Positions 37,401-48,424 of a stretch of 64,000 bases of DNA are shown piece by piece. Within the stretch, counting starts at the first letter, position 1, and each line of letters opens with the position of its first letter. The stretch lies in NCBI GenBank assembly GCA_028023455.1, contig JAQFVV010000018.1:8341274-8405273 (forward strand). The letters are read 5' to 3'. The position numbers were made by a program, and so were the translations under genes. This DNA is from Epiperipatus broadwayi. Lineage: Eukaryota; Onychophora; Udeonychophora; Euonychophora; Peripatidae. The notes beneath the pieces were generated by a model. The model was not told the DNA's origin, did not search any database, and saw only the letters and a program-made list of their open reading frames with translations.

Positions 37401-38480
37401 ATATATATTGTGCTAAATCAGCAGGTTCGTTTCTGAACTGTGAAAAACTTATATTTTGATAAATAGGTGGATGGTAACATAAAATAATTATATAAGTCAT
37501 TTCAAAAAAGATTTTGGCCAAATTTTAGAGACATTTCATATTTCAAAAATAATTAAGAGTTTAAATAATTAGTATTTGCTACAGATGGCAAGGTTAACAA
37601 AGTAAAAAGAATATCATCAATGTTTTTCCAAGTGATTCTAACAGTAAATCCCGACCAAATCAATGAAAAAAGATGATATATTTAAATCTATAAAGGGATG
37701 AAATAGTACTTTTCAGTTTATTCTCATTGTGATAATGAAAAACTATGTTTATACTTACAGGTTTTTGAAAGTAAAAAGACCGGCTAAGGAACACTGGGCA
37801 TGTATAGGCTCTTCACTTTAACTTTTCTATACTTTCTAAAGAATCTTCATTTACAGTTTGTTGTCTGCTTTATCAAATGATTTATTAATCATATCCAGAA
37901 TAACGTTGCTTTGATGCCCTAGTATATAACTGCTAATCAACATCAAAAATCTTACCAAATCAGTAAAGCTAATCAGCAATAAAACCTATGGATAATTCAC
38001 TCATGAATTTAAAAGAACTATGTTTAAAAAGGGTAACCCTATTAAAAATTGATAGTGGACTTTCTCATTCATTCAAAATTCAACATATATACAAAGCAGC
38101 TAATAATAATAATCCCATGTGCACAGATCGTCTCAGTAAATAGGAAAAAAATTAATTATTTCAATTTGAAAAAACCTTCATTTAATATAGACAATGATTT
38201 ATTAATATAAAAAAATGATTTATTAATAATATGACTAAATAGCAAATGTGATTTTATGATACCTACTCATATATTGAGAGAATAAAATGTTATCTTGAAA
38301 AAATAGTGCAAATGAATGAGATGAAGAATATATTTTTAAAACAACATGTATTAAATTACTTTATTTATTTGGAAAACATGTAGATGATGAATCTTAACTA
38401 ATTAATGACAAAAAAAATCGGATATTTAACAAATATAAAATTAATTTTATTAACAATAAAAATGATATATATATATATAT
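34500..38480. other. 4-kb stretch without recognised gene
   Basis: Mostly AT-rich, with several GC-raised patches (34,550-34,730; 35,260-35,640; 36,380-36,650; 37,290-37,420). It contains a 49-bp tandem duplication at 35,992-36,089, a (CCA)n tract near 36,630, an exact 26-bp palindrome at 36,875-36,900 centred on TAATTA, and a hairpin at 36,590-36,621 (ACTTCAGGA/TCCTGAAGT). A B-box-like GTTCGATCC can be read on the minus strand near 37,375. No coding frame stands out. Confidence 0.5.
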
Positions 38481-40658
38481 TGAACCTGATTGAAATCTGG
38501 TTCAATGGTGTTGTTATTAAACAAAAAAAAAAGAAATTTATTAAGCTTTTAATTTTAATTAAACATAGAGTTTAAAATTGCAATATTATTTAAAAAGAAT
38601 GCGTGTATCCAAGTATACACGCGTTTATATGTAAAACGGATTTTTTAAAAATATTTATCGATTTATTTTAAAATAGTTTTCATATACCGCCTGTTTTTAA
38701 ATCCATTTGATTTAAAAACAAGCTGGCTAGCTAATTGCATTCCTGTTGCTTTTATTTTAATTATTGTAAACAATTTTGATAGCAGAGATTTGATTTTTAT
38801 GTTGTTGTTTTCATTTCAATAAACCCTGGGTAGAATTCTTAGATAGATTGAGTGGGAGATTAATATTTGCCCTGCCTAAGGCGTAGAAATTGGACAACAA
38901 GTAAAGTGTTTCGCGGGAAAATGGAGCAACGTATAAATAGCCCCGAAAATTTGGAGTTAAGTTAATTCAGTTTTGAGAAATAGACAAGTGGTTTTCTCAC
39001 GTGAAAGTTATATCAGCACAGACATTTAAATTTCTTAGTTAAAGGACATCAGCTGTTATTAAATACTTTCGCTTGCAAAAATGAAAAATTCTATCCTTGT
39101 TATCACTACTCGAATGGCTTGCTAACTCCACAAAACTCGGATCCCTGACTTCCAAGTTTGCTCCAGTAATGCCTTGAACACCTAAAAGAAGCCGAAACCT
39201 CTCTACATCTACCTTTCTGCTTAAAGAACCTGAAAATGAACTTAAGTAAAAGTGCACACTCTACGTGAACATTGCTTTTACCGAAAGGTAACTATTTTCG
39301 TTTTTATTCTTCCCAGGGTAAATTAATTCTTATTAAATCTCCGCTCAATCTAATCATAAATATGTCTTCTTAAATCAATATAGCCTCATATTTAATATTT
39401 GCTGTGTTTTCCAATATTTTATAGTGTGTCTTAGAATCTTAGTTTTAAGATTCTAATTTGCTTTCCGTTTTGTTTATTGGAGAGTGACAAATGAGTTTTA
39501 TATTTTATACCTCGCTTTTATAAATGCTTTAGCAGCCTCATATATATATATTTTATGCTTACCTGTAATTATTTAGCATCCAATAATTAATTTTTATACT
39601 CTACGTTTGCGCTTTCGCAAACCTCCCAAAATCTTTTGGCTGGCGACTTTATCGTCTAATTTGCCGCAGGTGGAGATTTCGTTTTTTTAATATCTCTAAA
39701 AGCAGAAATTAGAATTGTGTTTTTCTTTGTAAGTTTAAAAGTTGTCAGCAGGAAGATAAAATTTATCCTTTCTTAAATTGCAGGTGAGCGATACTTTCAT
39801 TCTGCTAAAGTGTTTACAACTTTTAAGATTTTCGTCTCATGTGCACTCTCTGATAGATTTATTTTTGTATTTATTACATATGCTTTAAATTTATCAGAGT
39901 GTGTACTCAGAATTTGTTTGTAATTCATTTTCTTTTCTTTAATTGCTGGGGCAGACGTAACTGTTTTTCTAACTATTTGCTTGTCTCCTATTGAGACCTT
40001 TTCGTATTAATTTTAGACTAATTTTCGCCAATCGTTTGGCTGCGATTCACCAATTTTAATTGTTTTTACTCCATTTCAAGCATATTTTTCGGTTGTGCTT
40101 GAGATGGATCAATCACCGTTATTTTAAACGTAGTAATAGGTGCAGCTCATACCGATATAAGGACATTCAAGGTCTGACCAAGTTTTAGATCTCGAACAGC
40201 TCATCGGCGCTGGATTCTTTGGTCTATTTTAGGGGCATATGGTTTAAATATCTGAAAGTGAAAACCAATGTTTAGGTGAATCCTCTGCTGAATGAAATTT
40301 GCTTCCTCCCTTTTACATTTGTTTATTAGAAGATCAGTCAGTCTGTCATAGCTTTGCCTTTAGTATGTCTGGTACACGCCTGAGTTAACTCCCATCTCTT
40401 GTGTCATAAACTTATATTTAATAATTTATTTTCTCATAATAAAATTTATGAAATATGTTTAAACTTAATTTGGCTGACGTTTGTCTTTGTGCTTTTTTGT
40501 CTCAATTGTCTAAACAATTTAAGATCTCTTGTTTCTCCCTGAGTCTAGTCGGCGCAAACCATCATCATCATCTATTCTGATCACAGTAAACAAATTTTCC
40601 AGACACATAGTGGTCTGGTGGCACCCTCTGTTTCAGAATAGATTGAGTATCCGGTATA
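38481..40658 (+). repeat. LTR copy A
   Basis: 2178 bp. Contains a TATA box at 38931, an AATAAA-containing TTCAATAAACCC at 38816 and ATAATAAAAT near 40436. Minus-strand open frames of 72 codons recur in all three copies but have no recognisable product. Confidence 0.8.
38931..38940 (+). promoter_or_regulatory. TATA box, LTR A
   Basis: GTATAAATAG, a close match to the RNA polymerase II TATA consensus, lies in a locally GC-rich context (AGCAAC before, CCCCG after). An initiator-like TTCAGTTTT follows, its A about 37 bases from the first T of the box, slightly long for a TATA-directed start. It would drive genomic transcription of the element. Confidence 0.6.
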
Positions 40659-40673
40659 TAGGATAATAATTTT

Positions 40674-40692
40674 TAGCACTACCAACGTGAGG
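40674..40692 (+). other. Possible primer-binding site, internal region A
   Basis: Sixteen bases after the LTR the sequence TAGCACTACCAACGTGAGG resembles a tRNA-Lys-type primer site (TGGCGCC…CAACGTGGGG) with mismatches and two extra bases. The same site occurs in internal region B. The match is weak and inferred. Confidence 0.3.
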
Positions 40693-40828
40693 TTTCGAGT
40701 TTTCAAACTCATGTGAGATTTTGTTTGGACAATTGAGAAAGATTTCAGGTGTAAGAGGCAAGATCTAGTAGGTGGAGGTTCGGTTTTGATAATTATTGCA
40801 TGTATTTTGGAGCAGTTTGGTAGAATGG

Positions 40829-41055
40829 GGTTCGTCTTTCTTTTTAATGAAATAATTTATAAACTGTAAAAGCATATTTTCGAAAAGTCTATCAGAATAA
40901 TTTTATTTCAAGAGTTAAATATAGTTCGTCTTTTTTTTATATGAAATAAATTAGAAACTGTAAAAAGAGTATTGTCTGAAAAGTTTGTCATAGTAATTTT
41001 ATTTGAAGAGTTAAATATAGTTCGTCTTTGTTTTGAAATAATTTATAGAAAACAG
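40829..41055 (+). repeat. Leader tandem repeat, internal region A
   Basis: A degenerate unit of about 75-105 bp, containing GTTCGTCTTT, GAAATAATTTATA, ACTGTAAAA and GAGTTAAATATA, occurs three times (the last one partial) just before the gag-like gene. It lies in the untranslated leader, where packaging or translation signals would sit. Confidence 0.8.
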
Positions 41056-41135
41056 TGAATAGCATTTTATTTGCTTTTAGATTTTTAAGTTTGTTTTTTA
41101 AGAAGTTAGTATAGTGAATTTAGTCTTGCGTGAAA

Positions 41136-42015
41136 ATGGGAGTAGTGAAAAAAGATGAGTCAGAGATGCATATCATGATGAAGAAATTGATGAAGATGAT
41201 GATGGAAATGAAGGAAGATATGAGTGAATTCAAGAAAAGTCAGCAAGCAATGATGGCAGAGTTTAAAGTGAAATAAAGGAGGAAATTAAGCAGGTCCAAC
41301 AGGCAATGAAGAAAGAAATTAGTGAAGTTAAACAGGTCCAGCAGGCTATAAAGGAAGAAATGATTATGGAAATGAGAGAGATGAGGGGAGAAATAACAGA
41401 AAAAGTAGTAGAAACTCAGGAAGTAGAAAAGGTTGAGGTCATAGAAGATATAGAAATTAAGGTAGCACAGGATTGTACTAGGCCAGAAAAGGTGGAAATA
41501 AAGTTAGAAATAAGCACAGATGGGTTACAAATAGAAAGTGTGGTGGAAAATCTAGTAAATGTAGATAAAGAAATAGAAGAAAGTTATAAGGTAAAAACAG
41601 AAAAGCAGGTAGAAGAGTCTCCACATGAAACTAAAAATAAATTGTTTTCAATAACTGTTTGTGTTGAATATGAATGTGAAAAGAAGATAAGAGTTAAAAA
41701 AAGATTAAGAAATATGATTTTAAAGCTGAAATAGAATGCATCTATAGAACAATCTTATTTAAAACATTCAAAAAATGGGTAGAAGATAAAATTTTTCCCT
41801 TTACTAAGGTTGATATGCTCAAAAATAAAGTAGGAAAGGTTGAGGAATTGGGAAGTTTCGTTAAGAAAAAGATTCCGTTATATAAGCTAGAAAATAGAGC
41901 AGAACGAGAAAGAGACAAGAGAAAATTGTATAAGCTAAGAAAATATAAGAGTGGGAGAGGAACTTATTTTAGTAAGTTAGTAAAAGGAGTAAAAGAACCG
42001 CCGGACAAAAGTTAA
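41136..42015 (+). pseudogene. Gag-like coiled-coil gene, copy A (two frame breaks)
   Basis: Starts at the ATG at 41136 (46 codons, Met/Lys/Glu-rich, stop at 41274). It continues after a -1 frame change as the 142-codon frame at 41306-41734, then after a second break as 41815-42015. The second break is specific to this copy: a run of seven A near 41,696-41,702 where copy B has eight. Order of segments: coiled coil, EITEKV, EVIEDIEIKV, a middle region with VCVEYECEKK, basic ENRAERERDK, and the end KEPPDKS. Same gene as 44908-45788, here inactivated. Confidence 0.7.
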
Positions 42016-42253
42016 GGGTTCAGCATTTAGCAATCGGACGGATTGCTTTTAATAAAAATAAAAAAATAAAAAATTTTGTTAATGAATTATGAGAATGGAG
42101 AAAGGTTTTGATTCAAATGAAATATTGTTTTGTTTTTCTGAGTGCGAGGCAAATGTTCGGCCGAATTTCTAAGAATATTTTTAAAGTGTTTATAGTTTAA
42201 AAAAAAAAGTTACAGGAATGTTTTTTTTTTTTTTGATCACGTTTTGAGGCAGT

Positions 42254-44430
42254 TGAACCTGATTGAAATCCGGTTCAATGGTGTTGTTATTAAACAAAAA
42301 AAAAAGAAATTTATTAAGCTTTTAATTTTAATTAAACGTAGAGTTTAAATTTGCAATATTATTTAAAAAGAATGCGTGTATCCAAGTATACACGCGTTTA
42401 TATGTAAAACGGATTTTTTAAAAATGTTTATCGATTTATTTTAAAATAGTTTTCATATACCGCCTGTTTTTAAATCCATTTGATTTAAAAACAAGCTGGC
42501 TAGCTAATTGCATTCCTGTTGCTTTTATTTTAATTATTGTAAACAATTTTGATAGCGGAGATTTGATTTTTATGTTGTTGTTTTCATTTCAATAAACCCT
42601 GGGTAGAATTCTTAGATAGATTGAGCAGGAGATTAATATTTGCCCTGCCTAAGGTGTAGAAATTGGACAACAAGTAAAGTGTTTCGTGGGAAAATGGAGC
42701 AACGTATAAATAGCCCCGAAAATTTGGAGTGTCAGTTAATTCAGTTTTGAGAGATAGACAAGTGGTTTTCTCACGTGAAAGTTATATCAGCACAGACATT
42801 TAAATTTCTTAGTTAAAGGACATCAGCTGTTATTAAATACTTTCGCTTGCAAAAATGAAAAATTCTATACTTGTTATCACCACTCGAATGGCTTGCTAAC
42901 TCCACAAAAGACGGATCCCTGACTTCCAAGTTTGCTCCAGTAATGCCTTGAACACCTAAAAGAAGCCGGAACCTCTCTACATCTACCTTGCTGCCTAAAG
43001 AACCTGAAAATGAACTTAAGTAAAAGTGCACACTCTACGTGAACTTTGTTTTACCGAAAGGTAACTATTTTCGTTTTTATTCTTCCCAGGGTAAATTAAT
43101 TCTCATTAAATCTCCGCTCAATCTAATCATAAATATGTCTTCTTAAATCAATATAGCCTCATATCTAATATTTGCTGTGTTTTCCAATATTTTATAGTGT
43201 GTCTTGGAATCTTAGTTTTAAGATTCCAATTTGCTTTCAGTTTTGTTTATTGGAGAGTGACGAATGAGTTTTATATTTTATGCCTCAGCTTTTATAAATG
43301 CTTTAGCAGCCTCATATATATTATATTTTATGCTTACCTGTAATTATTTAGTATTCAATAATTAATTTTATACTCTATGTTTGCCCTATTGCTAAACCTC
43401 CAAAAATCTTTTGGCTGGCGACTTTATCGTCTAATTTGCCGCAGGTGGAGATTTCGTTTCTAATATCTCTAAAAGCGGAAATTAGAATTGTGTTTTTCTT
43501 TGTAATTTTATAAGTCGTCAGCAGGAAGATAAAATTTATCCTTTCTTAAATTACAGGTGAGCGATACTTTCGTTCTGCTAAAGTGTTTACAACTTTTAAG
43601 ATTTTCGTACTCATGTGCACTCTCCGATAGATTTATTTTTGTATTTATTACGTATGCTTTAAATTTATCAGAGCGTGTACTCAGAATTTGTTTGTAATTC
43701 ATTTTCTTTTCTTTAATTGCTGGGGCAGACGTAACTGTTTTTCTAATTATTTGCTTGTCTCCTATTGAGACCTTTTCGTATTAATTTTAGACTAATTTTC
43801 GCCAATCGTTTGGCTGGGATTCACCAATTTTAATTGTTTTTACTCCGTTTCAAGCATATTTTTCGGTTGTTCTTGAGATGGATCAATCACCGTTATTTTA
43901 AACGTAGTAATAGGTGCAGCTCATACCGATATAAGGACATTCAAGGTCTGACCAAGTTTTAGATCTCGAACAGCTCATCGGCGCTGGATTCTTTGGTCTA
44001 TTTCAGGGGCATATGGTTTAAATATCTGAAAGTGAAAACCAATGTTTAGGTGAATCCTCTGCTGAATGAAATTTGCTTCCTCCCTTTTACATTTGTTTAT
44101 TAGAAGATCAGTCAGTCTGTCATAGCTTTGCCTTTAGTATGTCTGGTACACGCCTGAGTTAACCCCCATCTCTTGTGTCATAAACTTATATTTAATAATT
44201 TATTTTCTCATAATAAAATTTATGAAATATGTTTAAACTTAATTTGGCTGACGTTTGTCTTTGTGCTTTTGTCTCAATTGTCTAAACAATTTAAGATCTC
44301 TTGTTTCTCCCTGAGTCTAGTCGGTGCAAACCATCATCATCATCTATTCTGATCACAGTAAACAAATTTTCCAGACACGTAGTGGTCTGGTGGCGCCCTC
44401 TGTTTCAGAATAGATTGAGTATCCGGTATA
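42254..44430 (+). repeat. LTR copy B
   Basis: 2177 bp, nearly identical to copies A and C. It follows a poly-T run and GTTTTGAGGCAG, the only candidate for a (weak) purine tract. Confidence 0.8.
42704..42713 (+). promoter_or_regulatory. TATA box, LTR B
   Basis: GTATAAATAG in the same context as in LTR A. In this central LTR the promoter could drive internal region B. Confidence 0.6.
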
Positions 44431-44609
44431 TAGGATAATAATTTTTAGCACTACCAACGTGAGGCTTCGAGTTTTCAAACTCATGTGAGATTTTGTTTAG
44501 ACAATTGAGAAAGATTTCAGGTGTAAGAGGCAAGATTTAGTAGGTGGAGGTTCGGTTTTGTTAATTATTGCATGTATTTTGGAGCAGTTTGGTAGAATGG
44601 GGTTCGTCT

Positions 44610-44830
44610 TTCTTTTTAATGAAATAATTTATAAACTGTAAAAGCGTATTTTCGAAAAGTCTATCAGAGTAATTTTATTTCAAGAGTTAAATATAGTTCG
44701 TCTTTCTTTTATATGAAATAAATTAGAAACTGTAAAAAGAGTATTGTCTGAAAAGTTTGTCAGAGTAATTTTATTTGAAGAGTTAAATATAGTTCGTCTT
44801 TGTTTTGAAATAATTTATAGAAAACAGTAA
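44610..44830 (+). repeat. Leader tandem repeat, internal region B
   Basis: Same threefold repeat as at 40829-41055 with a few substitutions. Confidence 0.8.
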
Positions 44831-44907
44831 ATAGCGTTTTATTTGCTTTTAGATTTTTAAGTTTGTTTTTTAAGAAGTTAGTATAGTGAATTTAGTCTTG
44901 CGTGAAA

Positions 44908-45788
44908 ATGGGAGTAGTGAAAAAAGATGAGTCAGAGATGCATATCATGATGAAGAAATTGATGAAGATGATGATGGAAATGAAGGAAGATATGAGTGAA
45001 TTCAAGAAAAGTCAGCAAGCAATGATGGCAGAGTTTAAAGTGAAATAAAGGAGGAAATTAAGCAGGTCCAACAGGCAATGAAGAAAGAAATTAGTGAAGT
45101 TAAACAGGTCCAGCAGGCTATAAAGGAAGAAATGATTATGGAAATGAGAGAGATGAGGGGAGAAATAACAGAAAAAGTAGTAGAAACTCAGGAAGTAGAA
45201 AAGGTTGAGGTCATAGAAGATATAGAAATTAAGGTAGCACAGGATTGTACTAGGCCAGAAAAGGTGGAAATAAAGTTAGAAATAAGCACAGATGGGTTAC
45301 AAATAGAAAGTGTGGTGGAAATTCTAGTAAATGTAGATAAAGAAATAGAAGAAAGTTATAAGGTAAAAACAGAAAAGCAGGTAGAAGAGTCTCCACGTGA
45401 AACTAAAAATAAATTGTTTTCAATAACTGTTTGTGTTGAATATGAATGTGAAAAGAAGATAAGAGTTAAAAAAAAGATTAAGAAATATGATTTTAAAGCT
45501 GAAATAGAATGCATCTATAGAACAATCTTATTTAAAACGTTCAAAAAATGGGTAGAAGATAAAAAATTTTCTTTTACTAAGGTTGATATGCTCAAAAATA
45601 AAGTAGGAAAGGTTGAGGAATTGGGAAGTTTCATGAAGAAAAAGATTCCGTTATATAAGCTAGAAAATAGAGCAGAACGAGAAAGAGACAAGAGAAAATT
45701 GTATAAGCTAAGAAAATATAAGAGTGGGAGAGGAACTTATTTTAGTAAGTTAGTAAAAGGAGTAAAAGAACCGCCGGACAAAAGTTAA
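44908..45788 (+). CDS. Gag-like coiled-coil protein of LTR element, copy B (needs one -1 frame change)
   Basis: Best-preserved copy. The first frame runs from the ATG at 44908 for 46 codons to TAA at 45046. The second opens right after a TAA at 45036 and runs to the stop at 45788; from its first ATG (45078) it has 236 residues. The two open frames overlap by only ten bases (45039-45048), around TTTAAAGTGAAATAA. The protein is highly charged: N-terminal Lys/Glu coiled coil to about residue 60 of the long frame, acidic middle (EVIEDIEIKV), a VCVEYECEKK segment, then basic ENRAERERDKRKLYKLRK and the end KEPPDKS. No protease, RT, integrase or zinc knuckle follows. The role as gag is inferred from its place behind the LTR leader. 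Confidence 0.62.
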
Positions 45789-46032
45789 GGGTTCAGCATT
45801 TAGCAATCGGACGGATTGTTTTTAATAAAAATAAAAAAAAAAAAATTTTTGTTAATGAATTATGAGAATGGAGAAAGGTTTTGATTCAAATGAAATATTG
45901 TTTTGTTTTTCTGAGTGCGAGGCAAATGTTCGGCCGAATTTCTAAGAATATTTTTAAAGTGTTTATAGTTTAAAAAAAAAAAAAAGTTACAGGAATGTTT
46001 TTTTTTTTTTTTTGATCACGTTTTGAGGCAGT

Positions 46033-48215
46033 TGAACCTGATTGAAATCCGGTTCAATGGTGTTGTTATTAAACAAAAAAAAAAAGAAATTTATTAAGCT
46101 TTTAATTTTAATTAAACGTAGAGTTTAAAATTGCAATATTATTTAAAAAGAATGCGTGTATCCAAGTATACACGCGTTTATATGTAAAATGGATTTTTTT
46201 TAAATATTTATCGATTTATTTTAAAATAGTTTTCATATACCGCCTGTTTTTAAATCCATTTGATTTAAAAACAAGCTGGCTAGCTAATTGCATTCCTGTT
46301 GCTTTTATTTTAATTATTGTAAACAATTTTGAAAGCGGAGATTTGATTTTTATGTTGTTGTTTTCATTTCAATAAACCCTGGGTAGAATTCTTAGATAGA
46401 TTGAGCAGGAGATTAATATTTGCCCTGCCTAAGGTGTAGAAATTGGACAACAAGTAAAGTGTTTCGTGGGAAAATGGAGCAACGTATAAATAGCCCCGAA
46501 AATTTGGAGTTAAGTTAATTCAGTTTTGAGAGATAGACAAGTGGTTTTCTCACGTGAAAGTTATATCAGCACAGACATTTAAATTTCTTAGTTAAAGGAC
46601 ATCAGCTGTTATTAAATACTTTCGCTTGCAAAAATGAAAAATTCTATCCTTGTTATCACCACTTGAATGGCTTGCTAACTCCACAAAAGATGGATCCCTG
46701 ACTTTCAAGTTTGCTCCAGTAATGCCTTGAACACCTAAAAGAAGCCGAAACCTCTCTACATCTACCTTGCTGCTTAAAGAACCTGAAAATGAACTTAAGT
46801 AAAAGTGCACACTCTACGTGAACATTGCTTTTACCGAAAGGTAACTATTTTTGTTTTTATTCTTCCCAGGGTAAATTAATTCTCATTAAATCCTCGCTCA
46901 ATCTAATCATAAATATGTCTTCTTAAATCAATATAGCCTCATATTTAATATTTGCGTTTTCCAATATTTTATAGTATGTCTTAGAATCTTAGTTTTAAGA
47001 TTCTAATTTGCTTTCCGTTTTGTTTATTGGAGAGTGATGAATGAGATTATATTTTATACCTCGCTTTTATAAATGCTTTAGCAGCCTCGTATATATATAT
47101 TTATTTTTTTATGCTTACCTGTAATTATTTAGCATTCAATAATTAATTTTTATACTCTATGTTTGCGCTTTCGCAAACCTCCAAAAATCTTTTGGTTGAC
47201 GACTTTATCGTCTAATTTGCCGCAGGTGGAGATTTCGTTTTTTTAATATCTCTAAAAGCAGAAATTAGAATTGTGTTTTTCTTTGTAAGTTTAAAAGTAG
47301 TCAGCAGGAAGATAAAATTTATCCTTTCTTAAATTACAGGTGAGTGATACTTTCATTTTGCTAAAGTGTTTACAACTTTTAAGATTTTCGTACTCATGTG
47401 CACTCTCCGATAGATTTATTTTTGTATTTATTACGTATGCTTTAAATTTATCAGAGCATGTACTCAGAATTTGTTTGTAATTCATTTTCTTTTCTTTAAT
47501 TGCTGGGGCAGATGTAACTGTTTTTCTAACTATTTGCTTGTCTCCTATTGAGACCTTTTCGTATTAATTTTAGACTAATTTTCGCCAATCGTTTGGCTGC
47601 GATTCACCAATTTTAATTGTTTTTACTTCGTTTCAAGCATATTTTTCGGTTGTTCTTGAGATGGATCAATCACCATTATTTTAAACGTAGTAATAGATGC
47701 AGCTCATACTGATATAAGGACATTCAAGGTCTGACCAAGTTTTAGATCTCGAACAGCACATCGGCGCTGGATTCTTTTGTCTATTTCAGGGGCATATGGT
47801 TTAAATATCTGAAAGTGAAAACCAATGTTTAGGTGAATCCTCTGCAGAATGAAATTTGCTTTCTTCCTTTTACATTTGTTTATTAGAAGATCAGTCAGTC
47901 TGTCATAGCTTTGCCTTTAGTATGTCTGGTACACGCCTGAGTTAACTCCCATCTCTTGTGTGATAAACTTATATTTAATAATTTATTTTCTCATAATAAA
48001 ATTTATGAAATATGTTTAAACTTAATTTGGCTGACGTTTGTCTTTGTGCTTTTTTGTCTCAATTGTCTAAACAATTTAAGATCTCTTGTTTCTCCCTGAG
48101 TCTAGTCAGCGCAAACCATCATCATCATCTATTCTGATCACAGTAAACAAATTTTCCAGACACGTAGTGGTCTGATGGCGCCCTCTGTTTCAGAATAGAT
48201 TGAGTATCCGGTATA
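46033..48215 (+). repeat. LTR copy C (terminal)
   Basis: 2183 bp, complete. It ends at GGTATA exactly where LTRs A and B pass into internal sequence, and is followed by (AT)n. This ending is the main argument that the repeated segment is an LTR. Confidence 0.8.
46484..46493 (+). promoter_or_regulatory. TATA box, LTR C
   Basis: GTATAAATAG. As the terminal LTR, transcription from here would run into the flanking DNA towards the minus-strand GPCR gene. Confidence 0.55.
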
Positions 48216-48424
48216 ATATATATATATATATATAATAACAATAATGATAAAATTACTACTTTAGTGATGAATACTTGTGTAATATAAAGTAATGTGATGC
48301 GATAACAAAAACATTCCATTGGAAAAGGTTATATAGCATTAACATAAAATATTAGATATTAACAATAAGCAAAATATGAGAAAGTTTTATTGCATCCTTA
48401 ATTAAAGTATAAATAATTTTGGTA

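Larger units (their letters stand above)
38481..48215 (+). mobile_element. Tandem LTR retrotransposon array: LTR-internal-LTR-internal-LTR
   Basis: Three copies of a 2.18-kb segment alternate with two copies of a 1.6-kb internal segment, giving a period of 3773 and 3779 bp. The repeated segment starts TGAACCTGATTG and ends CCGGTATA, consistent with LTRs (TG start; the usual CA end is TA here). The array begins and ends on complete LTRs and both flanks are (AT)n, compatible with an ATAT target duplication. Internal regions encode only a gag-like protein, so the element cannot move alone. Copies look about 97-99% alike by eye, so it is young. The shape would follow from unequal recombination between LTRs. 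Confidence 0.82.

Noticed and set aside
39039-39257. 72-codon minus-strand frame recurring at 39.0, 42.8 and 46.6 kb
   Set aside because: It recurs because the LTR is triplicated. The copies differ by amino-acid-changing substitutions, the frame lies in LTR sequence just downstream of the TATA box on the opposite strand, and no domain is visible.
43508-43702. 64-codon minus-strand frame recurring in the LTR copies
   Set aside because: Same reasoning: LTR sequence, no recognisable protein, and in copy A the frame is not open at this length.
38481-48215. Interpretation as a tandem gene family or satellite array
   Set aside because: The array starts and ends on the same 2.18-kb segment with a TATA box, and the only coding content is a gag-like protein related to that of another LTR element; LTR structure explains it better.
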